Positions 29,841-37,084 of a stretch of DNA of 64,000 nt are shown in pieces. The stretch is taken from contig JACKBC010000011.1 of assembly GCA_020634755.1 (NCBI GenBank), forward strand, positions 1 through 64,000. The letters are read 5' to 3'. The translations under genes were made by a program, and so were the position numbers. Source of the DNA: Caldilineaceae bacterium (GTDB taxonomy: Bacteria; Chloroflexota; Anaerolineae; Caldilineales; Caldilineaceae). The notes below the pieces were generated by a model. The model ran no database searches. It worked only from the letters and a program-made list of their open reading frames with translations, and had not been told where the DNA came from. Every line of letters begins with the position of its first letter. The first letter of the stretch is position 1.

Positions 29841-29933
29841 CAGGTCTTTGGGAGCTGAGCTTGTCGAAGCCTGCCTCCGCCTTGTCGCCTTGCGACCACT
29901 TCGTGAGCTGACAATCTCAGGCTACGGTTGAGT
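29841..29933. repeat. 93-bp convergent-junction repeat, copy A
   Basis: Roughly 80% identical over its full 93 bp to 32167-32259. It contains CTGAGCTTGTCGAAG near the left end and an imperfect inverted match near the right end, so it can fold on itself. It sits between two convergent genes, ending 15 bases from the stop of the GNAT-AroM gene. Confidence 0.7.
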
Positions 29934-29948
29934 CGTTTTGCGGTCGGC

Positions 29949-31100
29949 TCACGCCCACACCGCCGCCAGCGCTTGGATCGTCAAGTGGCCCAAATCCAGG
30001 ACGGGCAGCGCAAAGGCTTGTTGCAGCATATGGGCCGTCTCCGGCGCATGCCCCACATAGTCGAGCAGCATACAATCGAACTGGCCGCGGTTTTGGGCGA
30101 CCCATTGCTGAAGTGACTTATCCTGGGCATCGGGCGGCGCGGTATGCAGATGCACTGTAAACCCTGCGGCGCGCCACCGTGCGCCAATGGGCGCTTCTTG
30201 CTCGCGAATGGGGCAGAGCACGCCAATGCGCCGCATGCCCATGCTGTGCAACATGGCGCGCGCCGTATCAAACGGCTTGAAAAGGGGCTGGGGGCTATGC
30301 AAATTGGCAAACGAACCGGCGCAGAGCAAAATGGATGCCTGCACTTCGGCATCGGCCAAATGATCCAGCGCCATTTGCAACCGCGGCGCCAGATATTCCT
30401 CCTCCACCAGCACGCGCTGTCCGTTGCGCAAGCGCGTGACGAGCGGATACCGTCCCCCCGCAACAGCCGGCAGCTCCGCCGCCGTTAACCCATCCAGCGC
30501 CCCCACTTCAACCAATGGGGCGTGCGGCAGCGCCAGCCGCAGCGGATCGACCAGATCCGGCCGCGGGCTTTGGCCAATCACCAGCGCCCCCATGCGCGGA
30601 TACACCAACCGCATGGCCATAATCGGCAGCCGGATGCCGCGCTGGGTGCGTTCACCTGTTTTAAGAAATCCGTGGCGCGCGTACCAGGCCGCGGCATGGG
30701 CCGTTTCCAACACGATTTGGGTGCAGCGCTCGCGGCGCGCAATCTCAATCAGGCGCTTCAGCAGCGCCTGGCCCAAGCCGCCGCGCTGCTGTGTGGGCAG
30801 CACGGCCAGCGTGGTAATGTTGAAAATAGCGCCGGTGGGGTCGTGCGTCTGGTGCGGATTTTCATCGAGGACCGGTTCGCGTAGTGAAGACCACTTTTCC
30901 GATGTGGCGTACCCGGCAAATTCGCCATTGGCCTCCAGCACAATGCAGCCTTGCGGAAAGACTTGCAGCCGCGCCGCAATCACCTGTGGATCTTCCTGCG
31001 CGCCATACCAGCCAAAGACGGCTGCATCCGCCGCGATGATTTGTGGCAGATCGGTAGGCCTGGCCGTTCGCAGTTGGATTTGCGGTTGAGCAAGTTGCAC
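29949..31100 (-). CDS. GNAT acetyltransferase fused to AroM-family protein
   Basis: The product is 383 aa, GTG start with AAAGGG upstream. Residues about 7-165 are a GNAT N-acetyltransferase domain, with the acetyl-CoA-binding motif A (LAVLPTQQRGGLGQALLKRL) near 98-117 and a typical C-terminal WYARHGFLKTGE segment. From about 168 to the end the sequence matches the AroM family (MGALVIGQSPRPDL opening, then LVEEEYLAPRLQ, CAGSF, GVLCPIREQE, LDYVGH). AroM was named from its link to shikimate-pathway genes in enterobacteria, but its biochemical role is not established; the fold relates to Asp/Glu racemases. Fusion to a GNAT is unusual and suggests acetylation of a small molecule that the AroM part also binds. 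It is followed 15 bases downstream by a palindromic repeat rather than a classical terminator. Confidence 0.85.
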   Translation of the reverse strand: MQLAQPQIQLRTARPTDLPQIIAADAAVFGWYGAQEDPQVIAARLQVFPQGCIVLEANGEFAGYATSEKWSSLREPVLDENPHQTHDPTGAIFNITTLAVLPTQQRGGLGQALLKRLIEIARRERCTQIVLETAHAAAWYARHGFLKTGERTQRGIRLPIMAMRLVYPRMGALVIGQSPRPDLVDPLRLALPHAPLVEVGALDGLTAAELPAVAGGRYPLVTRLRNGQRVLVEEEYLAPRLQMALDHLADAEVQASILLCAGSFANLHSPQPLFKPFDTARAMLHSMGMRRIGVLCPIREQEAPIGARWRAAGFTVHLHTAPPDAQDKSLQQWVAQNRGQFDCMLLDYVGHAPETAHMLQQAFALPVLDLGHLTIQALAAVWA

Positions 31101-31203
31101 CGAATTAGCCCTTTGTCGGAACTGTCAAAAACGCTTCATTTGCTTGTGAATGACATAGAAGACGGCGTTTCCACATGTCATGCACGTAGGTATTCAAAGA
31201 CCT

Positions 31204-31587
31204 TCAAAGCCAAAACAAAATGGCCAAATGTAAGATCGTCGCCAACAGCAGAAGAAGGACAAAGTCGCTCTGGCGGCGTTTGTGGCGGAATACGATCATG
31301 CCCAGCCAGCCACCGCCAAAGCCACCGACCAGTGCGCATGCATGCAGAAGCACTTTGGGCGCGCGCACGCCCTCCCGCTTGGCCTGCATCTTGTCCAGTC
31401 CGTATAATACAAAGGTGGCAGCTCCGGTGGCAATGAGCCAGTAGAGATAGCCGCTGCGCGTCAACAGATTGGGCGGGGCCGCGGTTACGACAAACAGCAG
31501 CAGCAAAATTAGCCCGGTGGTTAGCACGCCCAGCGCGCCAAAGAGCCGATATGGATTCGGATATGTAGACCGACGGCGATTGTGCAT
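31204..31587 (-). CDS. DUF1294 family membrane protein
   Basis: The product is 127 aa. ATG at 31587 (MHNRRRSTYPNPYR) is preferred to a GTG 16 codons upstream, which would overlap the divergent promoter and the hydratase gene's leader. Helices lie near residues 18-38, 47-63 and 104-125. The segment LYGLDKMQAKREGVRAPK followed by GGFGGGWLGMIVFRHK is the hallmark of DUF1294 proteins, small integral membrane proteins of unknown function. No Shine-Dalgarno is visible, and a TACAAT box ends about 6 bases before the ATG on this strand, so the mRNA may be leaderless. It is divergent from the MaoC-type hydratase gene. Confidence 0.8.
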   Translation of the reverse strand: MHNRRRSTYPNPYRLFGALGVLTTGLILLLLFVVTAAPPNLLTRSGYLYWLIATGAATFVLYGLDKMQAKREGVRAPKVLLHACALVGGFGGGWLGMIVFRHKRRQSDFVLLLLLATILHLAILFWL

Positions 31588-31593
31588 GTTGTC

Positions 31594-31603
31594 ATTGTAC
31601 AAT
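31594..31603. promoter_or_regulatory. palindromic ATTGTACAAT, candidate bidirectional -10
   Basis: This 10-base perfect palindrome lies between two divergent genes and reads TACAAT as a -10 box on both strands. It starts 7 bases from one start codon and ends 25 bases from the other. No convincing -35 boxes are seen. Confidence 0.4.
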
Positions 31604-31627
31604 AGAACGACAAAACAGGAGAACAAT

Positions 31628-32131
31628 ATGACCATCCGAGAGGGCTGGCAAGGGCGTTTTTACGAAGATTTCAGCGTGGGCGACATCTATCCACACCGGC
31701 TGGGGCGCACGGTGACGCAGACCGATAACATCTGGTTTACGCTGCTCACGGTCAACCCCAACCCCATCCACTTTGACGCCCACTATGCCGCCAAAACCGA
31801 GTTTGGCAAACCGCTGGTCGATTCAACCTTTACGCTGGCGCTGGTCACCGGCCTCTCTGTGGCCGATATTTCGCAAAACGCCGTCAATTTGGGGTGGGAT
31901 GAAGTGCGTCTGCCTCATCCAGTCTTTGAGGGGGATACCATCTATGCGCGCAGCCAGGTGTTGCAAATGCGCGCCTCCCAATCGCGCCCGCACCAGGGCA
32001 TTGTCAAATTCAAAACCACTGGCTACAATCAGGACGGCGCCATTGTCATTGAATTCACCCGCACTATTATGGTCTATAAGCGCGCCTACGCTCCAAAGGA
32101 GGCGTTGCCCACGTTTCTATTAGAGGAATGA
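31628..32131 (+). CDS. MaoC-like hot-dog hydratase
   Basis: The product is 167 aa; ATG at 31628 follows CAGGAG by 6 bases. It is a single hot-dog domain. The segment NPIHFDAHYAAKTEFGKPLVDSTF matches the active-site region of MaoC/mesaconyl-CoA-type dehydratases, with the catalytic His in the NPIH part. The usual GDxNP aspartate is replaced (VNPNP), as in the mesaconyl-CoA/methylfumaryl-CoA hydratase-like subgroup. The C-terminal FTRTIMVYKR strand is also typical. The likely reaction is hydration of an enoyl-CoA-type thioester in the cytoplasm; the substrate cannot be told from sequence or neighbours, since no other acyl-CoA genes adjoin it. It ends in a convergent junction with the ClC gene. 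Confidence 0.87.
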   Translation: MTIREGWQGRFYEDFSVGDIYPHRLGRTVTQTDNIWFTLLTVNPNPIHFDAHYAAKTEFGKPLVDSTFTLALVTGLSVADISQNAVNLGWDEVRLPHPVFEGDTIYARSQVLQMRASQSRPHQGIVKFKTTGYNQDGAIVIEFTRTIMVYKRAYAPKEALPTFLLEE

Positions 32132-32166
32132 CTGGGAATCACCGTTTACAATTCTTCATAACCATC

Positions 32167-32259
32167 CAGGTGCTTGGCGGCTGAGCTTGTCGAAGCCCAC
32201 CTGCGCCTTGGCGCTTTGCAGCCACTTCGTGAGCTGATAAGCTCAGGCTATGGCTGGAT
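32167..32259. repeat. 93-bp convergent-junction repeat, copy B
   Basis: The second copy of the repeat at 29841-29933, same length. It carries CTGAGCTTGTCGAAG and the partner AAGCTCAG, and ends 2 bases from the ClC stop codon, again between convergent genes. A shorter related piece (CTGAGCTTGTCGA) lies near 54139 in a third convergent junction. Confidence 0.7.
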
Positions 32260-32261
32260 AG

Positions 32262-34067
32262 TTACAATTCTTCTTTGATTTGCTCTTCTTGGATGCGCGT
32301 GCGCAGCGCTTCGATCTTCTCGTCCGCACCCATGACAATGAGAATATCGCCCTGGCGCAGCGGATGATTGACCGGCGTAGAGGGCACAATGTGGCTGCCA
32401 TAATTGGTGCTCTTGGCCAGCCCAATAATGTTCACATCGTAGCGCACCCGCACGTTGAGCTGGCTAATTGTGCGCCCGATCCAGAAGTCGGGCACGGCAA
32501 TGCGCCGCACGCTGTAGCCCGGCATAATTTCACGGCTTTCATCCACCTCGCGCTGCGTGCGGTAAATCGTGTTGTCGTGGCTCAACAGCAGGCTGACCAC
32601 CAGCGCCAGCAGCGATGGCAGCAGATAGAGCGAGCCAAACAGCTCCACCGTAAGCAGCGTGGCGGCCAGCGGCACATTGACCACGGCCACTAGGCTGGCC
32701 GTAATTGACGGCACCACCAGCGTGGCGGCTGTAAAGCCAAAGAGCCAGGCCACGGCAATGGCAACCGTCATGCCAAAAAAGATAGCGGGCACCAACAGCC
32801 CCGCCGAGCCGCCCGAACCAATGGTCGATGTGGTGGCCAGCAGCTTGGCAATGAGCGCCGCCAGCGCAATCTGCACCGGCAGCGCGTCATTGAGCGCCGC
32901 GTTGATCACCGAATCGCCCGGCCCCAACACCAGCTCTAGCCCATATCCGGTGAAGGCCGCGGTGATCAGCGCAATGCTGCCCGTAATGGCCGCCCCCAAC
33001 AGGTGACGCTGCCAGAGATTGGGCGTGTAGTATCGAAATGCCTGTTCGGCATGTTCACGCAGCTGGCCAAAGTAGCGCGCCACGGACGCCACGCCGATAG
33101 CCATCACGATGACGCTGATGTAGTAAGCCGGCGTAAAGGACGGCACGTGGAAAATATCCAAATGGAAAATACGGGTCCGGTCATGCGCGACCAAAATGGT
33201 GAGGAAATAGGCCGTCAGCGAGGCAATGAGGGCGTAAACCAGCTTTTCAATAATCGGGCGGCGGCGATACATAACTTCCGTGGCAAAAAAGGCCGCGGCC
33301 AGCGGCGCCCCCAGCAAGGTGGAAATGCCCGCGGCCACGCCGCAAAGCTGCACCGTCTGCAAATCATCTGGGTCGGTGGAGCGCCACCAGCGCCGCAAGC
33401 GCGCGCGCCAATCGGTGGCGCTTTCGGGGATGGGACGGCGCGGCTTAAAGAGCGCCGCGGCCATATTTTCGCCAATGAGCGTCAGGCCCGCGGCCATCCC
33501 ACCGCTGCCGCCCGTGCCAAGCGTAAGCGTAACCGCCAAAATCTTGCGCATAGCCATTGTAAAGGTGGGCAATTGCCAGCGCGCTTCCACCCCTTGCCGA
33601 CCCAAGAGCGCCTGTTCGAGCCCCGGCTCTGCTGTGTAAAAAAGGGCCATGGCCTGCTCCAAGCCATCCCCCTCCACATCAATGATTTGCCGAATACGCC
33701 CGGCCTGATCGCGATAGCGAACGGTGCTGGCGCGCACGCTGGCCAGCGTGGCTACGCCCAAGGCGCCCAGGAGCAGCGGCACAAAGACCAGCACCGGCTG
33801 CCCCCACAGCTTGGGGCTGCTGGCCAGCCAGTTCAGCGTTTGGTGGAAGACAAAGGGCGCCAGCGTGGTCAAACCATAGCCAAGACACCACGTGGCTGCG
33901 CCCACCGTCACCGCGCGCAACAATAGCCGCCGCTCTTCGGCATTGAGATAGGTATGAAATTGGCGCAACACTGCCAGATCGCGCAGCGGGGCCAATAAAA
34001 TAGAGAAGGCTTTTAAGCTAGAATGGATCACAATTGCGGAACCAGTTGTGAAGTCTTGGCGCTGCAT
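32262..34067 (-). CDS. ClC-type chloride channel with C-terminal RCK_C (TrkA-C) domain
   Basis: The product is 601 aa. Residues about 50-480 form the multi-helix ClC core. The first filter motif is at 184-194 (GTGGSGGMAAG) and the later one reads GSGGSAGLLVPAIFFG. Residues about 510-595 form an RCK_C/TrkA-C ligand-binding domain (VRRIAVPDFWIGRTI, then PLRQGDILIVMGAD). In canonical ClC proteins the first motif ends GREGP and its glutamate is the external gate. Here those residues are MAAG, so Ala192 stands at the gating position, which favours an ungated channel over a proton-coupled exchanger (inference). RCK_C suggests control by a nucleotide or ion. It is the last gene of a minus-strand run with the ArsB-type transporter and desaturase. 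Confidence 0.87.
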   Translation of the reverse strand: MQRQDFTTGSAIVIHSSLKAFSILLAPLRDLAVLRQFHTYLNAEERRLLLRAVTVGAATWCLGYGLTTLAPFVFHQTLNWLASSPKLWGQPVLVFVPLLLGALGVATLASVRASTVRYRDQAGRIRQIIDVEGDGLEQAMALFYTAEPGLEQALLGRQGVEARWQLPTFTMAMRKILAVTLTLGTGGSGGMAAGLTLIGENMAAALFKPRRPIPESATDWRARLRRWWRSTDPDDLQTVQLCGVAAGISTLLGAPLAAAFFATEVMYRRRPIIEKLVYALIASLTAYFLTILVAHDRTRIFHLDIFHVPSFTPAYYISVIVMAIGVASVARYFGQLREHAEQAFRYYTPNLWQRHLLGAAITGSIALITAAFTGYGLELVLGPGDSVINAALNDALPVQIALAALIAKLLATTSTIGSGGSAGLLVPAIFFGMTVAIAVAWLFGFTAATLVVPSITASLVAVVNVPLAATLLTVELFGSLYLLPSLLALVVSLLLSHDNTIYRTQREVDESREIMPGYSVRRIAVPDFWIGRTISQLNVRVRYDVNIIGLAKSTNYGSHIVPSTPVNHPLRQGDILIVMGADEKIEALRTRIQEEQIKEEL

Positions 34068-34226
34068 GGGGCGAGTATAGCGTAAAAAAGCTGCTCATGC
34101 CTTTTGCGTTTTGTGTGTCCAGTATATTAACAGGCTACGTCAGGTGGACGAATCCAGGATGACCAGGTGGCCCAGCGACTTCGGTAGATACAGTCACCCG
34201 TTTTACCTCTTCACCTGCCTGCCCTC

Positions 34227-35462
34227 TTAACTCACCCACCAGAGCCACACAATACCCCAGCTCAAACTCAGCAGCGTAATCAGCGGGCCGGTTTTGAGAT
34301 ATTCGCCAAACGACAGCTCCACGCGATGGCCGCGCGCCAGCTCGGCCACAATCAAATTGGCCACAGAGCCCAGCAGCGTTAAGTTGCCGGCCAACGTCGT
34401 GGCCATGGCCAGCGTCAGCCATGCCTGCTGGGGCTGGGCAAAGTCGGGGATCAGCGGGCGGAAGAGCAGCACCGCCGGCACATTTGAAATCAGATTGCTC
34501 AGCAGCACCGACACCGCGCTGAGGGACAACACGCCCCGTTGCGCAATGGGCTCCAAAATGCCGAACAGCTGCGCGCTCCAGCCGCTGTGCTCCACGGCGC
34601 CCGTCACCATAAAGAGCCCGCCAAAGAAGACCAGCAGCGCCCAATCTACCTCGGCAAAGAGCTGCTCTGGATCTCCGCGCTGCAACACCAGCAGCAGCGC
34701 CGCCGCCGCCAACGCACAGAGTGGAATGGGCGCGCCCAGCCCAAAGCCAATTAACATACCGGCCGTGGCCAACAGACTTTGGCGCAATAGGGCGGGCTGC
34801 ACCGGCGGCGCGTTTTGCCCCGAGGCGTCCTGGGTGGGCAGCGCCGTGCGGCTAAATTCATCTCTGTAAACCAAAACGATCACGACCCATGTGGCGGCCA
34901 GCCCCAAGATCGCCACCGGCGTCAGCACGCGACCAAACGCCACATAGCTAATGCCGGATGCAATGCCAATGATCATGTTCTGTGGATTGCCCGTAATGGT
35001 GGCAACCGAACCGATGTTGGCCGCCGTGGCCAGCGCCGCCAAATAGGGCAGCGGGTTGCGGCGCAGCGCCAGCGTCATTTCTACCACCAGCGGCGTCAAC
35101 ATAAGCACAATGGTGTCGTTGAGAAAGAGCGCCGCCAGCAGCCCCGTGGCTCCAATCAGCAGCGCCAAGAGCTGCCGCGGCGTGTGTGCCCAGCGCAACA
35201 CGCGCTGGCTCACCAACCCAAAGAAGCCGGACCGCCGCAGATTCACGTTGACGATCATCATGGCAAAGAGCAGCGTCAGCGTATTTAGGTCCAGCGCGGC
35301 AAAAGCTTGCGTCAACGTCAGCGCGCCTCTGAGCAGCAGCAGCGTAGCGCCCACCAGCGCAATCGACGCCCGGTTCATATGCAGCCCCGGCACGCGCCCC
35401 ACCGCCACGCCAATCAAAATCAGCACAATGAGCAGAAGCGTCAGCCAGGATGGGGTGGGCAT
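34227..35462 (-). CDS. ArsB/NhaD/SLC13-superfamily anion transporter
   Basis: The product is 411 aa with about ten to twelve predicted membrane helices. The features TLLFAMMIVNVNLRRSGFF, the loop ALFLNDTIVLMLTPLV and the re-entrant segment ATAANIGSVATITGNPQN are typical of the ion-transporter superfamily that includes ArsB, CitMHS and YbiR-like proteins. The second half repeats this plan (LVFFGGLFMVTGAVEHSG, LLSNLISNVPAVLLF, TLAGNLTLLGSVANLIV). The substrate is probably an anion but cannot be assigned; there is no arsR or arsC nearby. It lies 159 bases upstream of the ClC gene and 87 bases downstream of the desaturase gene, so the three could share transcripts, although a 19-bp hairpin occupies the latter gap. 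Confidence 0.85.
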   Translation of the reverse strand: MPTPSWLTLLLIVLILIGVAVGRVPGLHMNRASIALVGATLLLLRGALTLTQAFAALDLNTLTLLFAMMIVNVNLRRSGFFGLVSQRVLRWAHTPRQLLALLIGATGLLAALFLNDTIVLMLTPLVVEMTLALRRNPLPYLAALATAANIGSVATITGNPQNMIIGIASGISYVAFGRVLTPVAILGLAATWVVIVLVYRDEFSRTALPTQDASGQNAPPVQPALLRQSLLATAGMLIGFGLGAPIPLCALAAAALLLVLQRGDPEQLFAEVDWALLVFFGGLFMVTGAVEHSGWSAQLFGILEPIAQRGVLSLSAVSVLLSNLISNVPAVLLFRPLIPDFAQPQQAWLTLAMATTLAGNLTLLGSVANLIVAELARGHRVELSFGEYLKTGPLITLLSLSWGIVWLWWVS

Positions 35463-35493
35463 AGGGTGTGCAGAGATGATTGGGGGAAAGAGT

Positions 35494-35544
35494 GAAAAGG
35501 TGAAAGGGTGACTTCGACATGCTCTGTCATCCTTTCACCTTTTC
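35494..35544. repeat. GGTGAAAGGGTGA palindrome, copy 1
   Basis: A 19-bp stem (35494-35512 with 35526-35544, one G-T pair) with a 13-nt loop, between the desaturase and transporter genes. There is no T-run on the minus strand, so it is a weak terminator candidate. It is related to hairpins at 60989-61039 and 62861-62919. Confidence 0.6.
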
Positions 35545-35549
35545 GTTTT

Positions 35550-36665
35550 CTAGCCCTGGCTGGGGTCGGAGAGCGGCGTCACAACGGCCACTTCGGCCTG
35601 TTGGCGCAACACGGCGCCCACTTCGTGCAGATGCTGCGTCAGTTCCACATAGGAGCGGAAAAGGCTGGTTTCATAAAAGGGAATGCCGCGCTCGTGGCAA
35701 AACTCCTTGGTCATATGGTGAATTTGGCGCAGCTTGTTGCGCGGCGCAGAGGGAAAGAGGTGATGCTCCACCTGATAGTTGAGCCCGCCATACAGAAAGT
35801 CCGTAATCGGGTGGCCGCTCACATTGCGCGAGGTGAGCACCTGGAGGCGCAGAAAATCAAGCTTGTGGTCGGCCGGCAGCACGGGCATTCCCTTGTGGTT
35901 GGGTGCAAAGATGCTGCCCATGTAAAGGCCAAAGAGCGCCTGATGCACCACCACAAAGAGCAGGGCCTCCCAGATGGGCAGCGAATAAAAGACCAGCGCG
36001 CCGTACGACAGATAATAGATGCCCAGCGTCAGCAATTCCAGCGTGCGGTGTTTGGTCGGCTTGGTGATGATGGTGATCAGGCTGTGCGCCCGCATGCTCA
36101 CCGATACCAGCGTCAAAATCGGAAAGAAGAGATAGGCCTGATAGCGAATCAGCATCTTCTGCCAGCGCGCCTTGCCGTCCAGCTGCGCCGGGTCGAAGAT
36201 CACAATGGGGAAGTCGATATCGGGGTCCAGATCCAGCAGATTGGGGTTGGCGTGATGTTCATTGTGCTTGTTGACCCACCAATCGCGGCTCATGCCGATG
36301 GTCATGTTGCCCAGCAAATAGCCCATTAGATTATTCTTCCAGGCCTTGCGCGAAATCTGCGTGTGGCCGGCATCGTGGCCCAGCGTACCGATCTGCACAT
36401 ACACAAAGGCCCAAAAGAGCGCAATTAATAAGAGCAGCGTATAGTGCCAATTGGCCACAAAGACCAACAGCGCAATGGCGGAGCCAAACAGAATAATGTT
36501 GAGAATAAATTTGAGTGTGTAGTAGAGCGGTTGATGTTCGAGCAGACCTGCGGCCTTGATGCGCTTGCGCAAGTCGGCATAATCGGTGGAACGGGAGGGG
36601 GTAGCAGCGTGGAGTTGGTGGGCGGTGTATTCAAACACCGCCGCTAAAGAATCTTTTGTGGACAC
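35550..36665 (-). CDS. membrane fatty-acid desaturase, front-end (delta-5/6-like) type
   Basis: The product is 371 aa; GTG start preceded by AAGGAAAGCAT. All three di-iron histidine boxes are present: HDAGH at 97-101, HNEHH at 134-138 and QVEHH at 298-302 (Q replacing the first His, characteristic of front-end acyl desaturases). Two hydrophobic pairs lie at about 50-95 and 175-250, as expected for four membrane helices with cytoplasmic histidines. No fused cytochrome b5 domain is seen, so an external ferredoxin or cytochrome donor is required. It likely introduces a double bond between an existing bond and the carboxyl end of a membrane-lipid acyl chain. The gene is first in a minus-strand run and its upstream spacer is 409 bases long. 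Confidence 0.9.
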   Translation of the reverse strand: MSTKDSLAAVFEYTAHQLHAATPSRSTDYADLRKRIKAAGLLEHQPLYYTLKFILNIILFGSAIALLVFVANWHYTLLLLIALFWAFVYVQIGTLGHDAGHTQISRKAWKNNLMGYLLGNMTIGMSRDWWVNKHNEHHANPNLLDLDPDIDFPIVIFDPAQLDGKARWQKMLIRYQAYLFFPILTLVSVSMRAHSLITIITKPTKHRTLELLTLGIYYLSYGALVFYSLPIWEALLFVVVHQALFGLYMGSIFAPNHKGMPVLPADHKLDFLRLQVLTSRNVSGHPITDFLYGGLNYQVEHHLFPSAPRNKLRQIHHMTKEFCHERGIPFYETSLFRSYVELTQHLHEVGAVLRQQAEVAVVTPLSDPSQG

Positions 36666-36790
36666 ATGCTTTCCTTTTTGCTAACGAACCTTGATAAAAT
36701 ATAGATACTTGTTCAGTCGTCGCCGGCGCGTCTCCAAGGCCATGGGGCTTTGACACGCGTAGCCCTCGCCAACTGAACGATTTACGCATA

Positions 36791-37084
36791 TCAGCATACC
36801 GCAACGGTGTTGGCGATTCAGCCAGCGGTTTCAATTCAGGAATCCGCCTCAATTGCTTGCCATTGCGATCTACTGAAGATACAACCGGCCCATTATATAT
36901 TCTGCAACCTTGGATCACGAAGTTGATTTGGGCCTAATACCAAAGAACCACACACGCTACAATCCATTTTCAGTACATCGCAACAACGTTGGCGATACGG
37001 GCGCCGGTCTCGCGTTTTGCATCCAGCCCTGTTCCTGCCCATTGCGATCGACTGATTCTACAGGAAAACCATATATGCCACACT
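36791..37084 (+). repeat. diverged tandem duplication, period 179 bp
   Basis: Segments 36791-36905 and 36970-37084 align at a constant offset of 179: GCAACGGTGTTGGCGAT at 36801 against GCAACAACGTTGGCGAT at 36980, and CATTGCGATC at 36861 and 37040. The second copy runs into the ATG of the decarboxylase gene. This covers most of the gene-free stretch 36666-37074. It could be a duplicated leader or control region. Confidence 0.55.

Noticed and set aside
33003..33926. 307-codon plus-strand open frame opposite the ClC gene
   Set aside because: The minus strand has a full ClC domain with filter motifs; this frame is its shadow.
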